Positions 45,541 through 55,689 of a stretch of DNA of 64,000 nt are shown in pieces. The position numbers and the translations under genes were made by a program. The stretch spans positions 2,852,001-2,916,000 of the forward strand of contig NZ_CP017713.1 in the NCBI RefSeq assembly GCF_002706425.1, written 5' to 3'. This DNA comes from Loigolactobacillus coryniformis subsp. coryniformis KCTC 3167 = DSM 20001. GTDB lineage: Bacteria; Bacillota; Bacilli; Lactobacillales; Lactobacillaceae. The notes beneath the pieces were generated by a model. The model was not told the origin of the DNA. It was given only the letters and a program-made list of their open reading frames with translations, and searched no databases. Numbering within the stretch: the first letter of the stretch is position 1; each line of letters starts with the position of its first letter.

Positions 45541-46977
45541 TCATAATTTTAAAATTTTGCGTAATTTATCCAACTTATTTCTGTTCACTATAATAACCAA
45601 TATCGCATATACTAAACTAACAACTACTGACTTAATTACAAGATCATAAAATGCACTTATTTCGCCGAAATCTAGCATTAGACCAACGAATAAGGTTACT
45701 AGAAATATTAATATATAGCGAATATGCGCTTTGAATATCGTCCAGATTGGGAGATATTTTTTCACAATAAATACTCTAATCAAACAAACGAGTATCTCTG
45801 TGGTTGTAATAACAATCGTTCCCCCAAATGACTTCATCTTAGGTACCAATAAAAGGTTCAAACTTATACTATAAATTGCACCAATAATATATGGAATTGC
45901 ATAACGCACGTATAGCCCACGAGATAATGTATACTGTGTAGCAAAAACGCCACCATAACTAATAAATATAATAATCAAACTAACCCAAAACATATTTTTG
46001 GACATAGGTGTAAACTCATTACCAAAAAACCAACCTACAAAGACTTTCGCATTTACCATTAACAACATTGCTAAATATAAAGAAATAATTAATGTTCCAG
46101 TTAGTGAAATATCAAAAACCTTTAAAATTCGTTTTTCAGTAGCATCTTTTTTTTGCATTGCCGCCATCTTAGGCATTAAAACAACACTTACGGAAGTAAT
46201 AATTGCTAAAACTACTCTAGCAATATTTTGTGATTGACTATAAAAGGCTAACTGAGTCGCACCAGATATTATGCCAACAATTGTACTGTCAAAGCTAGTA
46301 TATGCTTGTACGGCTACTTGTGGAATAAGTAAAATAAGCGCCTGATGAAGTAACATTTTGCTTGTCGTGCCATCATTTACCTTATCAACATCTTTTTGAC
46401 CTTCTTGCCGAAGTGATCTAATAATAGAAAACCAAAAAACTAGATTAGATAATAAAATACTTAAACTATTAATTAAAACATAGATACCTAAATCATCCGT
46501 GGTATGAACACATAAAAAAATCAAAACTAACGCAAACATTTTGATTAGGGTATTTCTTAAAACCACTTTTTTTATTTCTCCAATACCAATAAAATACCAA
46601 GAAATATCTAATACATATCCAACCAAAAAAGGAATTTCTAGCAAAAAATACTGCTTATATGGCAATAATAAAATGGTTACACATATAAAAACAATAATGA
46701 CAATTAAGCCTGTTATAAATTGAATAAACCACAATTGTTTAAATCTTTTTAACCTTAATTCTCTATTAGTTTGCGCTATCACTTTAGGCCCTAATTGATT
46801 CATTCCAACTGCTATTAAAACACTCAGAAAAGTAATGATAGAGTATACATATCCATAAATGCCTAATGCATGTGCCCCTAATACTCTCGATACGTACGGA
46901 ACAGTGATTATGGGTATTATGATAATAAATAGTTGGTAAAGTCCATTATAAATAATATCAGAGAATGTCTTTTTCAT
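45541..46977 (-). CDS. wzx: Oligosaccharide flippase (Wzx-like)
   Basis: 478 residues with about 14 predicted membrane helices and a polysaccharide-exporter N-terminus (YNGLYQLFIIIIPIITVPYVSRVLG). It should move the undecaprenyl-linked repeat unit across the membrane before polymerisation. AT-rich compared with rml genes, as usual for serotype-specific genes. Confidence 0.88.
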   Translation of the reverse strand: MKKTFSDIIYNGLYQLFIIIIPIITVPYVSRVLGAHALGIYGYVYSIITFLSVLIAVGMNQLGPKVIAQTNRELRLKRFKQLWFIQFITGLIVIIVFICVTILLLPYKQYFLLEIPFLVGYVLDISWYFIGIGEIKKVVLRNTLIKMFALVLIFLCVHTTDDLGIYVLINSLSILLSNLVFWFSIIRSLRQEGQKDVDKVNDGTTSKMLLHQALILLIPQVAVQAYTSFDSTIVGIISGATQLAFYSQSQNIARVVLAIITSVSVVLMPKMAAMQKKDATEKRILKVFDISLTGTLIISLYLAMLLMVNAKVFVGWFFGNEFTPMSKNMFWVSLIIIFISYGGVFATQYTLSRGLYVRYAIPYIIGAIYSISLNLLLVPKMKSFGGTIVITTTEILVCLIRVFIVKKYLPIWTIFKAHIRYILIFLVTLFVGLMLDFGEISAFYDLVIKSVVVSLVYAILVIIVNRNKLDKLRKILKL

Positions 46978-46984
46978 TTCTAAA

Positions 46985-48112
46985 TTACATACCTACTTTT
47001 GCCTTAATTATTTGGCCTATTTTTTCTATTGGGTACTCATTAAACAATAAATTTAGCTGCACTCTCTGCTGCTCATCTTTAGAGAAATCATGAGTCATTA
47101 ACACATTTATCAGCTCTTCTGTATTCCTTACAACTGGTCCAGCAGCATCTTGACTAAAATCATTCCTATATAAGCCACGATCATCATTAATAAATTTATC
47201 CAAATCATACACAAAATGAATAATAGGACGATTCAAAATTAAATAGTCAATATACACACTCGAAAAATCGGTAATCAATATATCCGTATTATTTAATAAT
47301 AATTGAGTATCAAAATTCTTTGGTAATTCAACTATATTACTTGATGTTTCTTTACTATTATTATTTCTCGCAAAGTGTTGCTTTTCTATTATAAGTATAT
47401 TCTTTTCTTCTAATTTTTTCATTTCTTTTCCTGAAAGTTTATGGAAAGAAAAAACCTCATTGGTATTATCACGAAATGTCGGGATATAAGAAACTACTGT
47501 GGCCTGCTGGGGTATTCCTAAGCTTTTCTTAAATGCTGAACTAGCTGACTCATTAATTAATGGAATGTAGCGCGGTTGTCCAACATGAATAATATTAGTC
47601 TTAGTAATTCCCCAATAACGAAATGCAGATAATAAACGTTCATCCATTAATCTAGATGTGGAAAGAAAATAATCACAATGATGATATGGTCTCTTTTGTG
47701 TGAAATTATTTGCATCCGCAGCAATCTTTTTCACTGGAAATCCATGCCATAATTGAATAACCTTAGCTCCCTTCAGTAAATTAATAGAGCCTAAATCAAG
47801 ATACCCTTGATTTACAAAAACATAGCTAGCTCTTAATTCTAATAAGTACGCTTTCAAAGAATTTCTACGACAAAATCGAACCCTACCTTTGAACAGCTCC
47901 CTTATAGGGGCGTAACATTCTTTATTGCCAATCCAAACAAATTCATATTCAGAGTATAGTTTCTTATCAATAAAGTCCTTAAGCAAATACATTGAATTAT
48001 CAGTAACCTGAGTACCAAACCAAGCACCAAAAATCACTAAATTTTTTTTACGAATAAAATATTTGCTTAAAAAATAAAAAATATTTAGTATAAAATGAAT
48101 AATTTTCCTCAT
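46985..48112 (-). CDS. CDP-glycerol:poly/oligosaccharide glycerophosphotransferase
   Basis: 375 residues of the TagB/TagF glycerophosphotransferase family: GAWFGTQVTDNSMYLLK, IQLWHGFPVKKI with the catalytic-region His, YFLSTSRLMDERL, and ITDFSSVYIDYLILNRPIIHFVYDLD near the C-terminus. It probably adds glycerol phosphate to the repeat unit using CDP-glycerol from TagD. Short for TagF, which polymerises, so single-residue transfer is more likely. Confidence 0.85.
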   Translation of the reverse strand: MRKIIHFILNIFYFLSKYFIRKKNLVIFGAWFGTQVTDNSMYLLKDFIDKKLYSEYEFVWIGNKECYAPIRELFKGRVRFCRRNSLKAYLLELRASYVFVNQGYLDLGSINLLKGAKVIQLWHGFPVKKIAADANNFTQKRPYHHCDYFLSTSRLMDERLLSAFRYWGITKTNIIHVGQPRYIPLINESASSAFKKSLGIPQQATVVSYIPTFRDNTNEVFSFHKLSGKEMKKLEEKNILIIEKQHFARNNNSKETSSNIVELPKNFDTQLLLNNTDILITDFSSVYIDYLILNRPIIHFVYDLDKFINDDRGLYRNDFSQDAAGPVVRNTEELINVLMTHDFSKDEQQRVQLNLLFNEYPIEKIGQIIKAKVGM

Positions 48113-48130
48113 AATTATCTCCTAATTTAT

Positions 48131-49318
48131 TTAATCACTTAGACCACGATCACCTGTTTCATCTTTACTGCGTTCATAAAGAGAATACACTAGCAAATAT
48201 ATAACAAACCCCGTTGCGGTAAATAAAAATGGATCAGTATATGCAAGAATTAAATAACCTATGTATGCAAGACAAATCCATCTTGTTTTTCTATCTTTAA
48301 ATATAGGAATAATTGGTCTAAGAATAAATACCAAGAAAATACTTAATCCAATCAGGCCATTTTGACGCAAAAACTCAAAATAAGATAACTCAGAAGTCGA
48401 AATGAGTCCCAATCGTGCCGGAGAAAAGTACTGACTACCAATACCATTCCCTAAAAAATAAGACATCGGATTCTGATTCATGCTTTGAATAATAGAATGA
48501 TAATTAGAATCACGAATAGCATCCCCTGATAGTTTTGCATCATTCATTAATTCAACTCGAGCTAAAAAGACACCTGAATAGCGATAAGATATATATATAA
48601 TAGAAATTATGAATATAGTTTTTAATACTCTATTTTTCACAAAAAAGATGAAGTAAATAGCCACAATTGCCAGCGCCTCATAAATATTTGCCCGAGTACC
48701 CGACAGTAACAGTGCCATAAACGCTACAATTCCCCAAATAATTTTATTATTAAATAGACTATATAATAACAAAATAAGTATTAGTGGGGAACCATTTAAG
48801 AATATCACATAGGTAAATATAGCATTAGACGACACACTTATTTGCGCTTCTTGTGCCGTATTTAAATAAACAAGTAACGGATTACTACTAATTGACATAA
48901 TTCCAATTTTATCTAATAATGCGCTCAAACAAATAATCAATGCTATAATAAGTAATGCACCCAAAATATACTTCAAGTAATCAATCTGATACTTCAATAT
49001 TACTGGTAATAACCATATATACGAAAAGATGTATACCCCTGCTAGGACATCTCCCATGGGTACACGAGTAATAGAAATCATAAAAAGAAGCAGTGGAAAA
49101 ATAACCGTAAAAAACATATAATACAAGTGCTTTCGGTCAATGAGAAAGAAAACTATAGTCTTAATATTCAGCACAAGTAAGAGAGAAAAAATAAAAATTT
49201 TAATATTCAAATTGTCTGCTGGCATTAAAATAGCAAAAAAAGTGAATAATGCTAATAACATGCCGTTTAAACGACCATAAATGGTATCAAAAGTAAATCT
49301 AGACTGAATTGTCGACAT
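48131..49318 (-). CDS. wzy: Polysaccharide polymerase (Wzy-like)
   Basis: 395 residues, about 10-11 predicted membrane helices, with a large external loop (about 230-300) and no close motif, which is typical of Wzy. Its position between glycosyltransferases and flippase supports the polymerase role. Very AT-rich. Confidence 0.75.
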   Translation of the reverse strand: MSTIQSRFTFDTIYGRLNGMLLALFTFFAILMPADNLNIKIFIFSLLLVLNIKTIVFFLIDRKHLYYMFFTVIFPLLLFMISITRVPMGDVLAGVYIFSYIWLLPVILKYQIDYLKYILGALLIIALIICLSALLDKIGIMSISSNPLLVYLNTAQEAQISVSSNAIFTYVIFLNGSPLILILLLYSLFNNKIIWGIVAFMALLLSGTRANIYEALAIVAIYFIFFVKNRVLKTIFIISIIYISYRYSGVFLARVELMNDAKLSGDAIRDSNYHSIIQSMNQNPMSYFLGNGIGSQYFSPARLGLISTSELSYFEFLRQNGLIGLSIFLVFILRPIIPIFKDRKTRWICLAYIGYLILAYTDPFLFTATGFVIYLLVYSLYERSKDETGDRGLSD

Positions 49319-49333
49319 TTAGTAATCTCCATT

Positions 49334-50248
49334 CTAAAATCGATTTAAAATAAGCAAAAGAGTCATTTCAATTTTACTAATCACAGACTTCATTTGATGG
49401 TTTAATTCGACCATTGCACTAATCTTATTTTTTAAGCTCAATTTATAATCAATTAGATGCTGGATTAACAAACGATTCTCTAAGGACATATCTTCACCAT
49501 AATAGCTATCTAAATCGTGAATAAAATCTAATCTTATTTTATTTTTATCGAACATACCACTTTCAAGAAGCTTTCGCAGAAAACTTCTTTTTCGTCCTCC
49601 GACCTCGTTCTGACTATGTTGCCTATATAATATATGAGAGGTTGAATCAAAATAAATATATCCATTTAATGAAGCACAAACTGCATAAATCAACTGATCG
49701 TGCAATGGATAAGCACCAAGTTTATTAACTACGAGTTTATCAAGCTGTTTTTTTAATTTATCATTAAAAACAAAAGTACATCCAATACCATTATTTCTCG
49801 TTAGGATTTCTCCAAAAGATAGCACTCGGTGATCAAAGCTATCCATGCCCTGCACTTCTAGATTTTCATTTACTATTCTAGCCACAGAAAAATATAACTT
49901 GTACTCCTTATTAATTTGTTGCTCCAATTTTTCTACACCAGATAACAACTTATCTTCATTCCAAACATCATCTTGATCTGCAAATGCATAATAATCTGCA
50001 TCAGATACTCTCTGTAAACCGTTCAAAAAGCTTTTTTTGGCTCCAATATTTTTAGCGTTAATCTCTAGATGGATACTTCTATTAGAATTCATCCATTTTC
50101 TTATGATTTCAACAGTATTATCTTTTGAAATATCGTCAAAAATATATAATTCAACCTCAACATTTTTTTGCCCAAGAATAGAATGAATTTGTTCATCTAA
50201 ATATTTTGAACCATTGTATGTCGACATTATAACTGCAACTTTTTTCAT
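49334..50248 (-). CDS. Family 2 glycosyltransferase
   Basis: 304 residues, GT-A fold: VAVIMSTYNGSKYLDEQI, nucleotide-binding FDDISKDNT, and FADQDDVWNEDKL holding the DxD metal site. The C-terminal part resembles rhamnosyl- and related transferases of capsule clusters; acceptor unknown. The second of two GT2 genes separated by 2 bp. Confidence 0.88.
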   Translation of the reverse strand: MKKVAVIMSTYNGSKYLDEQIHSILGQKNVEVELYIFDDISKDNTVEIIRKWMNSNRSIHLEINAKNIGAKKSFLNGLQRVSDADYYAFADQDDVWNEDKLLSGVEKLEQQINKEYKLYFSVARIVNENLEVQGMDSFDHRVLSFGEILTRNNGIGCTFVFNDKLKKQLDKLVVNKLGAYPLHDQLIYAVCASLNGYIYFDSTSHILYRQHSQNEVGGRKRSFLRKLLESGMFDKNKIRLDFIHDLDSYYGEDMSLENRLLIQHLIDYKLSLKNKISAMVELNHQMKSVISKIEMTLLLILNRF

Positions 50249-50250
50249 TT

Positions 50251-51171
50251 TCAGAAAACCCCCATTAAAACCGCCACTTTAAATAACATATTTTTTTGCC
50301 TTACTGGGGTTCTATATTTTCTATCAAAAGCTAAATCAATTCGACTTTTAAAATTAGAATTATACTTTACTAATTTATTTAAACTATCTTTCTGCTCGCC
50401 ATCGATGTATTTAGTATAAGATTTTAGTAATGAGATTCCTTGTCGTTGTCGTTCGTTCTTATTCGAAATCATACTTCTTATCAATCGCTTTATCCGCTTA
50501 AAAAATTCTCTCTTATTGAAACCAACGGAATTATCACCATGCTGCCGGTACTCTAGTAAGGCCTCATCAGTAGTAATTATTTCTGCATTAACAAGTTCAG
50601 CAACAAGTAAGGTCCAATAGTCATGCATTCTAACAAATTCAGGTTGACCTTCAACTAACAATTTAAAAAGATTTCGGTTAAAAACCATAGTACAACCAGA
50701 AGGCACTCGATAGACTATCGTAGACTCCAATGTAAAATCCCAATAATAATGCATATCTCTTTTAAAGATAAAATTCAAGTTTTTATCAACCACATTATAA
50801 GTAGACATAAAAATAGCAGGTTTATTAGTAAAAGTATGCAAGCCCTCACTTGCTTTTTCAAGTTTATCTAAATGCCAAACATCATCTTGATCTGCAAATG
50901 CATAATAATCTGCTTTTTCATTTTTTACTAGTTTCATTATTTCCAAATAACTTCTAGCAGGTTTTAAGTTTTTTGAACCTTGCACCCACTTAATCTTTTG
51001 AGGGTTATCTCGGCTTAATTGATTCAATATTTCCTGTGTTCTATCGTTTGAACCATCGTCTCGTATAAATATATTTACATCAACATTTCTTTGATTCAAT
51101 ATGCTAACAATCTGTTCCTTTAAATAACGTTCACCATTAAACGTTGACAGCATAACTAATACTTTAGTCAT
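50251..51171 (-). CDS. Family 2 glycosyltransferase
   Basis: 306 residues with the same motifs as its neighbour: VLVMLSTFNGERYLKEQI, RDDGSNDRTQEIL, and FADQDDVWHLDKL. The two proteins are clearly related but diverged, so they likely add different sugars. Confidence 0.88.
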   Translation of the reverse strand: MTKVLVMLSTFNGERYLKEQIVSILNQRNVDVNIFIRDDGSNDRTQEILNQLSRDNPQKIKWVQGSKNLKPARSYLEIMKLVKNEKADYYAFADQDDVWHLDKLEKASEGLHTFTNKPAIFMSTYNVVDKNLNFIFKRDMHYYWDFTLESTIVYRVPSGCTMVFNRNLFKLLVEGQPEFVRMHDYWTLLVAELVNAEIITTDEALLEYRQHGDNSVGFNKREFFKRIKRLIRSMISNKNERQRQGISLLKSYTKYIDGEQKDSLNKLVKYNSNFKSRIDLAFDRKYRTPVRQKNMLFKVAVLMGVF

Positions 51172-51179
51172 TATTACCC

Positions 51180-52328
51180 CTATAATTCTGAATAAATTTC
51201 TTCCATAATTTTATTTACATTACTTATATCAAACTTTTCAACTTGCTTAATGTTATTTGTTCCCATTTTTCTTCGCAATTTATTATCATTAATCAAAGTT
51301 TTAATGCCAATCGCAAACTTATCTACATCTAAAGGTGAAGAAACAAACCCAGTTACACCATTAATCGAATAATCTTTAATGCCTTGAACATTTGAAGTAA
51401 TTAATGGCAGTCCAGCTGCCATCGCCTCAAGGCCAGCAAGTCCGAGACCCTCACGTCTTGAAGGAAAGGCCGAAATGTCAGCCATATGTAATAAGTCACT
51501 TATATCAGTTCGATATCCCAACAATTTTACTTTTTTTGAAATATTTAGTTTCTCTGCTAATAATTCTAAATTTTTTTTCTCGTTTCCATGACCACAAATA
51601 AGATAAAATACATTCTGAGACTTTAACTTTGCTAAAGCCTTTATGATAACTTGATGATTCTTTCGTTGTGATAATTCCCCCACAGAAATAATCACAAATG
51701 AATTTTCAGGTATCCCAAATTCTTTTCTTAATAAACTTATTTTATCTTGAGTTGGTGCCATCATAGTAATATTCTTATAATTTATTCCTACTCCAGGAAT
51801 ATACCTAGCTTTAGCGTGTGGGAAATGCTGAGCTAATGAAAAATCATCATTATTAATTGTAATGATTTGCTCTGTATAACGCGCCAAAAAATACTCTATG
51901 GGATAGAATAATAGCCAATCCTTTTTAGGACCACCATGAAAGAATTGAAATCCATGGGCTGTATAAAGCACCTTAACTTTGTATTTGTGCCCAATTAAAC
52001 GGCCACACACTCCACCAATTGGCGATTGACAATGAATAAAATCATATCTATAACTACTCATAACATCAGATAATTGATGGATTGCAGTAATCAATGTCAC
52101 TGGAGTACCAATTCCTCTAGGAAAATCTATGTGATGTGCAATAACGCCTAGCTTTTTCAACTCATTTTTAAGATGCCGATTTTCTTCAGCACTCATCGTA
52201 CTACCATGTTTAAAATTAGTTGCCACATGCACTTGATAGCCAAGATCTTGTAAAATGGCAATATTATCCATGTTAAATTGCTTGATCATTGATGCAACCG
52301 ACGTGATCATCAACATTGTTTTAGCCAC
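51180..52328 (-). CDS. Family 4 glycosyltransferase
   Basis: 382 residues, GT-B fold. VHATNFKHG-type N-terminal donor region, GHGNEKKNLELLAEKL, and the EX7E-like site in FPSRREGLGLAGLEAMAAGLP. It probably adds the first or second sugar after the priming sugar. Abuts the epimerase gene. Confidence 0.88.
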   Translation of the reverse strand: MAKTMLMITSVASMIKQFNMDNIAILQDLGYQVHVATNFKHGSTMSAEENRHLKNELKKLGVIAHHIDFPRGIGTPVTLITAIHQLSDVMSSYRYDFIHCQSPIGGVCGRLIGHKYKVKVLYTAHGFQFFHGGPKKDWLLFYPIEYFLARYTEQIITINNDDFSLAQHFPHAKARYIPGVGINYKNITMMAPTQDKISLLRKEFGIPENSFVIISVGELSQRKNHQVIIKALAKLKSQNVFYLICGHGNEKKNLELLAEKLNISKKVKLLGYRTDISDLLHMADISAFPSRREGLGLAGLEAMAAGLPLITSNVQGIKDYSINGVTGFVSSPLDVDKFAIGIKTLINDNKLRRKMGTNNIKQVEKFDISNVNKIMEEIYSEL

Positions 52329-53219
52329 TCAGATGGACCCCCTAATTGATCTCTCAAAATCTAATACTTGATAATCATTTATTTTTATTTTATCCATTGT
52401 TGATAGCTGTTTCTCATAAACTAATGACCCAAAGGCCTTGCTCGCATAGACGCCCAATTTATTTGACTTCCGCATCAGTAAGTGAATAAAACCACTGAAT
52501 CCTGGTAATAGAATAATATTCTTGTTCTGAAATCTTCTAATTTCTCGGACAAGTTCTGTAGTATTAACGTATTCAAGATTTTGCGGAAAATATATATTTG
52601 TTGTTTGTTGCTTTATAATTAACTGTTTGATAAATTCATTGAGGTTATCAACAAATAGCATAGAGCGTTGATTAGCAACTTTAGGAAATACAGCCGATTT
52701 TTTAGCCAATTTCACTAAAATAGGAAAATTGCCTTTACTATCAGGACCATAAATCATTGGTGGCCGTATTAATAACACTTGAAAGGCCTGGCTACTTAAG
52801 GGTCTTAAAGCTAATTCAGCTTGTACTTTACTGTCACCATAAAAATTTTCTGGGGCAGTTGGCGTTTCCGCAGTAATCCGCTTAACCTTTTGCCCATAAA
52901 CAATAATTGAACTAAGGTAAATAAACTGTGAAAAGCCGCTGCGCTCAGACTTATACTTCTCAGCAACCGCAACAGCCAAATCTTTATTAATCGCGTAATA
53001 TTCTCGTTTAACTGCTTCTGAAACATTACTAACATCAGCATGAGCTTTCCCTGCCACGTGCAGCACTGCATCATACCCAGAAAAGTCGTACTCACGCCAA
53101 GCATTTCCACGTACAGAAATACTATCCACTTGAAGCTCAGATGGATAGTTTGCTTCAACATAGGTCTTGAAGCTACGACCAATATAGCTGGTTTTACCCG
53201 TGATTAACACTTTTTTCAT
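52329..53219 (-). CDS. NAD-dependent sugar epimerase/dehydratase
   Basis: 296 residues, extended SDR: Rossmann motif ITGKTSYIGRSF, VLHVAGKAH, catalytic Tyr-x3-Lys in FYGDSKVQAE. It lies between the priming transferase and a GT4, a common placement for UDP-4-keto-sugar reductases that work with the large 4,6-dehydratase encoded upstream. It overlaps the priming transferase by 26 bp. Confidence 0.82.
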   Translation of the reverse strand: MKKVLITGKTSYIGRSFKTYVEANYPSELQVDSISVRGNAWREYDFSGYDAVLHVAGKAHADVSNVSEAVKREYYAINKDLAVAVAEKYKSERSGFSQFIYLSSIIVYGQKVKRITAETPTAPENFYGDSKVQAELALRPLSSQAFQVLLIRPPMIYGPDSKGNFPILVKLAKKSAVFPKVANQRSMLFVDNLNEFIKQLIIKQQTTNIYFPQNLEYVNTTELVREIRRFQNKNIILLPGFSGFIHLLMRKSNKLGVYASKAFGSLVYEKQLSTMDKIKINDYQVLDFERSIRGSI

Positions 53220-53829
53220 TAATTACGACTCCTTGAGTTTTAGCGCTCTTACCCTCCTTGACACCGTCATGCTTAAGGACAGAAGTGATCGTTTCAAAAA
53301 ACAGCTTAACATCGCCAACAAACGTGATCTTTTGGCAATAATCACCATCATACTTAGCTTTGACTGGAATTGGTAATTCATCACGCCCACTAATCTGCGC
53401 CAAACCAGTTAAACCCGGTTTAACATCGTTGGCGCTATATTCGTCGCGTGCAACAATTAAATCCTTTTGGTTCATCAAGCATGGCCGTGGCCCAATAATG
53501 CTCATTTCGCCTTTTAAAATATTCAATAATTGAGGCAGCTCATCAAGACTTGTTTTACGCAAAAACTTGCCGACGGGCGTAATAAAACTGTCGGCGTGAG
53601 CAAGCATATGCGTCGGCATATTATGCGGTGTATCGGTACGCATGGTTCTAAACTTATAAATTTTAAAGGCTTGTTTATGCTGTGCCATACGCACCTGCTC
53701 AAACAGTACCGGGCCCTTAGAATCCAGCTTAATGGCAATGATAATTATTAAATAAATCGGTGACAAAACAATTAGCCCCAACAACGCTAACACAAAATCA
53801 ATTTTCCGTTTCATATAGTGTGCGTACAT
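53194..53829 (-). CDS. Undecaprenyl-phosphate sugar phosphotransferase (priming enzyme)
   Basis: 211 residues of the WbaP/PglC fold: N-terminal membrane re-entrant helix FVLALLGLIVLSPIYLIIIIAI, then KIYKFRTMRT, KTSLDELPQLLNILKGEMS, and IIGPRPCL. It starts the repeat unit on undecaprenyl phosphate. ATG 53829 is preceded by AAGGGG; it begins 2 bp after the dehydratase. Confidence 0.92.
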   Translation of the reverse strand: MYAHYMKRKIDFVLALLGLIVLSPIYLIIIIAIKLDSKGPVLFEQVRMAQHKQAFKIYKFRTMRTDTPHNMPTHMLAHADSFITPVGKFLRKTSLDELPQLLNILKGEMSIIGPRPCLMNQKDLIVARDEYSANDVKPGLTGLAQISGRDELPIPVKAKYDGDYCQKITFVGDVKLFFETITSVLKHDGVKEGKSAKTQGVVINEKSVNHG

Positions 53830-53830
53830 C

Positions 53831-55663
53831 TTAACTGACCCCTTCCAGCTTTTCTTGCCCATTATGTTGATTGGAATAAGCAACGATTTCCTTTTGTAAC
53901 TGTTGATCATCTAATGTTAATAAATATTTGGCAAATTCGATGATTTTATTTGTATCATACTGGGTAACGTGGCCTAATGAAATCTTATCGTAAACCTTTT
54001 TATTCGTGGCCTCTGCGTCAGTAACTAGTTCTTCATACAGCTTTTCACCTGGCCGCATACCAACTTCTTTAATACCGATTTCTTCTTCGGTGTGCCCAGA
54101 TAAACGAATTATTTTTTTAGCTAAATCGAGAATCTTAACTGGCTTATCCATATCAAGAATGAAGAGCCCCCCGCCATTAGATAGTGCACCGGCTTGGATC
54201 ACCAAGCGACTAGCTTCTGGAATCGTCATAAAGTAACGGGTCATCCGCCGATCAGTTAAGGTCAATGGTCCACCAGCTTTGATCTGACGCTTAAACAATG
54301 GTACCACGCTGCCGCGACTACCTAACACATTACCAAAACGAACAACAGCAAATTTAGTCTTACCTGGTTCATTCTCACTAGTTACAATCATTTCGGCCAT
54401 ACGCTTAGTTGATCCCATTACGCTGGAAGAATTAACTGCCTTATCGGTTGAAACCATCACAAAGGTGTTTACCCCAGCTGTTTTGGCTGCATCGGCAACG
54501 TTCTTAGTACCGAAAACGTTATTTTTAACGGCTTCGTGCGGGTTATATTCCATTAACGGCACGTGCTTATGTGCAGCCGCATGATACACAATATCAGGCT
54601 GATATTTGGCCATCAAGCTAAACATTAACTTACGATCCTGTACATCACCGATCAAAGGCACAAAATCAATATGTTGATCCGGATAAGTTTTACGCATTTC
54701 TCGATTAATCATGTAAATTGAATTTTCACCATGTCCTAGTAGAAGTACTTGTTTCGGTCGGAACTTAGATACTTGACGTACAATTTCAGAACCAATCGAT
54801 CCACCAGCACCAGTAACCATAATCACCTTATCTGTAATTCGATCGGAGATTTGATTCATATCTAATTTAACTTCTGGTCGTTCCAATAAATCAGTTACAT
54901 CAATATCTTCCAATTGACCCACATTACTGCGATCAAGCAAAATGTCATTGAGTTTCGGCATCCGGTTAACCGTTACTTTTGTGTCTTTTAATGAATTCAT
55001 TATTTTCTCATAACCAGCTGGTGGTAAAGTTGGAATACCAACTGTAACTTGTTCAATTTCATTTTTACGAATCAAACTAGGTAAATCCTTCAAACCACCA
55101 AGCACTTTAACACCATGTAACCAAGTATTCTGTTTATTAGGATCATCATCGACTAAACCAATAACGTTCACATTAGGCTGATCATAAGCCAACCGAGAAA
55201 GTAGCACGCTAGCACCATCACCAGCCCCAACAACTAAGGTTGGAATTAGCCGGCTAGCCTGTAAACCACGACGATGCAACCGATACTCAACATAATAACG
55301 CCAAGCTAAACGACTACCAGAAATAAACATAATAGCAAATAAATATGTTAATACTAAATGGCGTAAGCTATAGCTGATTCCTAAAATTGTCAATCCGATT
55401 CCAGTTACTAAGTAAGCACCGGTAACTGCCAAAGCAATCGAACCAACTTCCTTAATGCTGGTATAACGATTAATTTTTGAAAAAACCCGACCACCATTAG
55501 CAACTACCAGATATAAGAGGATTTCTACGATTATCGTTGCAACAAGGTAAAGACCTGACAATGTAACATAATAATCCACAAAATAAAACGCTATTCCGTT
55601 AGCTAATGCAATTAAAATTGCATCCACCAACATTAGAATCATTTTTTTAGCCTGCCGAATCAT
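53831..55663 (-). CDS. Membrane UDP-sugar 4,6-dehydratase (CapD/WbpM type)
   Basis: 610 residues: four N-terminal membrane helices (1-120), a CoA-binding-like Rossmann domain (about 140-250, VVGAGDGASVLLSRL) and a catalytic SDR domain (about 280-560, VTGAGGSIGSEIVRQ, STDKAVNSSSVMGSTKRMAEM). Met replaces Tyr of Tyr-x3-Lys, as in long WbpM-type dehydratases. It makes a UDP-4-keto-6-deoxy-N-acetylhexosamine used by the epimerase encoded below. Confidence 0.9.
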   Translation of the reverse strand: MIRQAKKMILMLVDAILIALANGIAFYFVDYYVTLSGLYLVATIIVEILLYLVVANGGRVFSKINRYTSIKEVGSIALAVTGAYLVTGIGLTILGISYSLRHLVLTYLFAIMFISGSRLAWRYYVEYRLHRRGLQASRLIPTLVVGAGDGASVLLSRLAYDQPNVNVIGLVDDDPNKQNTWLHGVKVLGGLKDLPSLIRKNEIEQVTVGIPTLPPAGYEKIMNSLKDTKVTVNRMPKLNDILLDRSNVGQLEDIDVTDLLERPEVKLDMNQISDRITDKVIMVTGAGGSIGSEIVRQVSKFRPKQVLLLGHGENSIYMINREMRKTYPDQHIDFVPLIGDVQDRKLMFSLMAKYQPDIVYHAAAHKHVPLMEYNPHEAVKNNVFGTKNVADAAKTAGVNTFVMVSTDKAVNSSSVMGSTKRMAEMIVTSENEPGKTKFAVVRFGNVLGSRGSVVPLFKRQIKAGGPLTLTDRRMTRYFMTIPEASRLVIQAGALSNGGGLFILDMDKPVKILDLAKKIIRLSGHTEEEIGIKEVGMRPGEKLYEELVTDAEATNKKVYDKISLGHVTQYDTNKIIEFAKYLLTLDDQQLQKEIVAYSNQHNGQEKLEGVS

Positions 55664-55689
55664 TCTTATTCCTCCAAGTTAAAACACTA

